Notes under the pieces: model-generated
The model's input: only the letters and a program-made list of their open reading frames with translations
Database searches by the model: none
What the model was told of the DNA's origin: nothing
Position numbers and translations under genes: made by a program
Assembly (NCBI GenBank): GCA_020629815.1
Contig: JAHDCN010000153.1
Span: forward strand, 1 to 6,634
Reading direction: 5' to 3'
DNA from: Verrucomicrobiota bacterium
GTDB taxonomy: Bacteria > Verrucomicrobiota > Verrucomicrobiia > Verrucomicrobiales > DEV007
Length of the DNA: 6,634 nt
Shown: positions 4,643 through 6,634 of the stretch, in pieces
How the letters are laid out: every line of letters begins with the position of its first letter
Numbering within the stretch: the first letter of the stretch is position 1

Positions 4643-6634
4643 TTACAAACTCCGCAGCTCCTTCGGGTTTTTATCAGACTTGATCTTATCTATCGTCGCC
4701 CGAATTGCGGTCAACTGCTCGGTATTCGGCCGGTCGGTGGCTTCGATTTGTTTCACCGCAGCTTCCAGTTGCGGGAGAATCGGTGCAGCGGCTGCACCGT
4801 AGCTTTCCACGACTTTGAGGCACTTATCGACACGGTTCCCGGCGCCCCATCGACCGATACCCATTACATCGATGGCGTGGTCCAATCCTTCTTTGTGATC
4901 GTTCTTCGCCAGCAGTTCCAGTCCGGCGATGCGGATGCCATCGGCGAACATGATGCCGCTCGGCGCGGGTGTCGCCACAGCTTCGACAATAGCCGGCAAC
5001 AGGGGCTGAAGTTCTTCGTAGCTGAGATTGTTATAAACGCTACCAAAGGCTCCGCGAGCACGACCATCCTGGTTGGCTAAACCAATGCGCACAGCTTCAT
5101 ACAATGCCTCACGATCTACACCGTCAAGAGATCCACGCAAGAGTCCGTTCCGCCGGTCGAAAAGGGCGAAGCTCAGGTAGCGCTGCTGCATACCGCGCGG
5201 GTCGTTGTCTGGATCAGCATCGGCCATCAGGTTGAGCAAATCCGGAACAGCAGGCATAGCTTCCCGGCCAATCGCGGCAAGCGCTTCGGCGGCCTCGATA
5301 CGCAGCCACATATCATCCGCTTTCAAGGTTTCCCGCAGAGCGCTGACGGCGGGCGCTCCCAAATTTTTCATTGCGGCGAGAGCCTGACAGGCGCCGATCC
5401 GGGTGTAAAGATCATCACTTTCGAGCAGGGGAATCAACTCGCGAGCCGGAGGACGGTCGAGTTTGCTCAGAGCGAGTGCAGCTCGTTCGCGAACGATGGG
5501 CGACCAGCTTTTCAAATTCTCAAGCAGGGTGGCTTTGTCCCGGTCCGGGTAGGGGGCATTCTTCTCTCGAACACTCCAGTCGCGGCCGTCAGCGATCAGA
5601 CTTTCTGCAGTGGCAGCATTTGCCTGAGGCACAACTCCCTGCTTTTTACCAGAGAGGTAAATTTGGCGCATCGGCTGAGCGTAGGCGAGCAGATAAACTC
5701 CGGTGCTGTCCCAGTTGTTGTAGCTGTCCTTCTTATCTTGAGCCGGCCCTTGATGAATGAATCTGCCGTCCCAGCGGCGCACCAGATCGTAGTACCAACT
5801 GAACTCATTCATCCATGCTCCGCTGGCTTGTTCGCCGGACAGCGCGACTGCGGGCAGTGCCCACAACATGTTGAAAAAGTTACCGGTGTGACCACCTTCA
5901 CGTTCTCCGGAATGGGAGGCGACGCTCATGCGTGAGAAATACTCGGCCGGTCCGGTTTCCCCCATCAGGTTGAATAACACGGCAGCGGCTCCGTTTTTGC
6001 CGTTGTCATCGTGAGTCTGAGTCCAGGGGCGGTGATCGCCATAGGGAATCGAGCCTTTACCTTCGTAGAAACGCAGCAGTTTCGTGCTCTTGGCAATCGC
6101 TTCGTCGAGGGCGGGATCGCTGACTCCAGCTTCGCGGGCGAGGACAAGGGCAATGGTCAGTGGCAGGCCGGGCGCATTCATCATGCCGTAGCCGCTTAGT
6201 CGGTTGTCTTCTTTCACAACGAAGCGATGTCCCCAGGAACCGACGGGGCTCTGGCCTTCGACAATCTCCATGCTGATCCGCTTCAGATCGGGCAGGAATT
6301 TTTTATCGCCTGTGGCCATGGTGTATTCGGCGAGCAGGATAGTGATGGGGCCGTAGTACCAGGCATGCAAACTGCGGCGTTCTGGATCAGTAAAATCAGC
6401 GACCTGCTCGACCTGTTCGCGCACCAGGCTGTAGTATTTCGATTCGCCACTGGCGAGCAGAGCCAGGGCATTGTAGCTGCGGGTGATGTTGTTGCCTTCG
6501 CGTGGATTGTCTTTCAGATACTGAGCCAGAGCTTCGCAACCCTGATCAAAAATCCGTTTCGATTTGGGGCAGTTAAAAGGAGCGGTCGCCGAATATTGCC
6601 CCAGCACCTCCAGCTCAAGTGTGACACTGGAAAC
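4643..6634 (-). CDS. DUF6288-type protein with C-terminal HEAT repeats, 5' end cut by window edge
   Basis: The frame is open from the right edge to a TAA at 4643-4645, giving 663 visible residues. A GTG at 6607 could be mistaken for the start, but the nine codons upstream remain open and continue the same conserved strand (TLELEVLGQYSATAPF), so the true start is outside; relatives usually have a signal peptide and PDZ domain there. Visible residues about 20-330 form a helical, toroid-like domain with SYNALALLASGE (53-64), YGPITILLAEYTMATGD (94-110), GSWGHRF (132-138), EGGHTGNFFNMLWALPAVAL (246-265), WYYDLVRRWDG (280-290) and DSYNNWDSTGVYLLAYA (303-319), which I recognise as the DUF6288 core. 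Residues about 366-467 are HEAT-like repeats (VRERAALALSKL, TRIGACQALAAM, LRIEAAEALAAIG), followed by more helices. HEAT repeats suggest a scaffold or binding surface. The biochemical function of DUF6288 is unknown to me. Its relation to the downstream redox genes is only positional. Confidence 0.82.
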   Translation of the reverse strand, partial: VSSVTLELEVLGQYSATAPFNCPKSKRIFDQGCEALAQYLKDNPREGNNITRSYNALALLASGESKYYSLVREQVEQVADFTDPERRSLHAWYYGPITILLAEYTMATGDKKFLPDLKRISMEIVEGQSPVGSWGHRFVVKEDNRLSGYGMMNAPGLPLTIALVLAREAGVSDPALDEAIAKSTKLLRFYEGKGSIPYGDHRPWTQTHDDNGKNGAAAVLFNLMGETGPAEYFSRMSVASHSGEREGGHTGNFFNMLWALPAVALSGEQASGAWMNEFSWYYDLVRRWDGRFIHQGPAQDKKDSYNNWDSTGVYLLAYAQPMRQIYLSGKKQGVVPQANAATAESLIADGRDWSVREKNAPYPDRDKATLLENLKSWSPIVRERAALALSKLDRPPARELIPLLESDDLYTRIGACQALAAMKNLGAPAVSALRETLKADDMWLRIEAAEALAAIGREAMPAVPDLLNLMADADPDNDPRGMQQRYLSFALFDRRNGLLRGSLDGVDREALYEAVRIGLANQDGRARGAFGSVYNNLSYEELQPLLPAIVEAVATPAPSGIMFADGIRIAGLELLAKNDHKEGLDHAIDVMGIGRWGAGNRVDKCLKVVESYGAAAAPILPQLEAAVKQIEATDRPNTEQLTAIRATIDKIKSDKNPKELRSL

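Overview
The window looks like chromosomal DNA of a PVC-superphylum bacterium (Verrucomicrobiota or Planctomycetota). This is inferred from the protein families: a sorbosone/glucose-dehydrogenase-like beta-propeller with the PVC-style C-terminal module, an azurin-type cupredoxin fused to PA14, and a DUF6288-type protein with HEAT repeats. The lack of clear Shine-Dalgarno sequences before the three visible starts fits. Base composition is moderate, slightly above half G+C by eye. No rRNA, tRNA, CRISPR array, transposase or phage gene was seen.

All four genes lie on the minus strand, so transcription runs from right to left. From upstream to downstream they are: (i) a DUF6288/HEAT-repeat protein whose N-terminus is cut by the right edge (6634-4643); (ii) a 354-base gap with repeats and a possible control region; (iii) a secreted azurin-PA14 copper protein (4288-2609); (iv) after only 50 bases, a secreted quinoprotein-type beta-propeller (2558-1059); (v) a 243-base gap rich in inverted repeats; (vi) a secreted alpha/beta hydrolase of the esterase/acetylxylan-esterase type whose C-terminus is cut by the left edge (815-1).

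Genes (iii) and (iv) are probably one operon. The likely biology is a periplasmic or exported redox pair: the propeller would oxidise a sugar or related alcohol, probably with PQQ, and the neighbouring blue-copper protein would accept the electrons, because neither protein carries a haem-binding CxxCH motif. The PA14 module suggests carbohydrate or surface binding. The esterase could serve the same carbohydrate-use theme but is separated by a repeat-filled gap and is probably its own transcription unit.

The most notable non-coding content is a composite repeat of about 75-79 bases present once in each large intergenic gap (947-1025 and 4477-4551). It is built from small palindromes, two of which have GTAG- or GCAG-type heads on the minus strand. 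This resembles REP elements and, in the left gap, an inverted REP doublet (REPIN-like). The right-hand gap also holds a second, unrelated palindromic repeat and a pair of inverted ACGCGT boxes upstream of the copper-protein gene.
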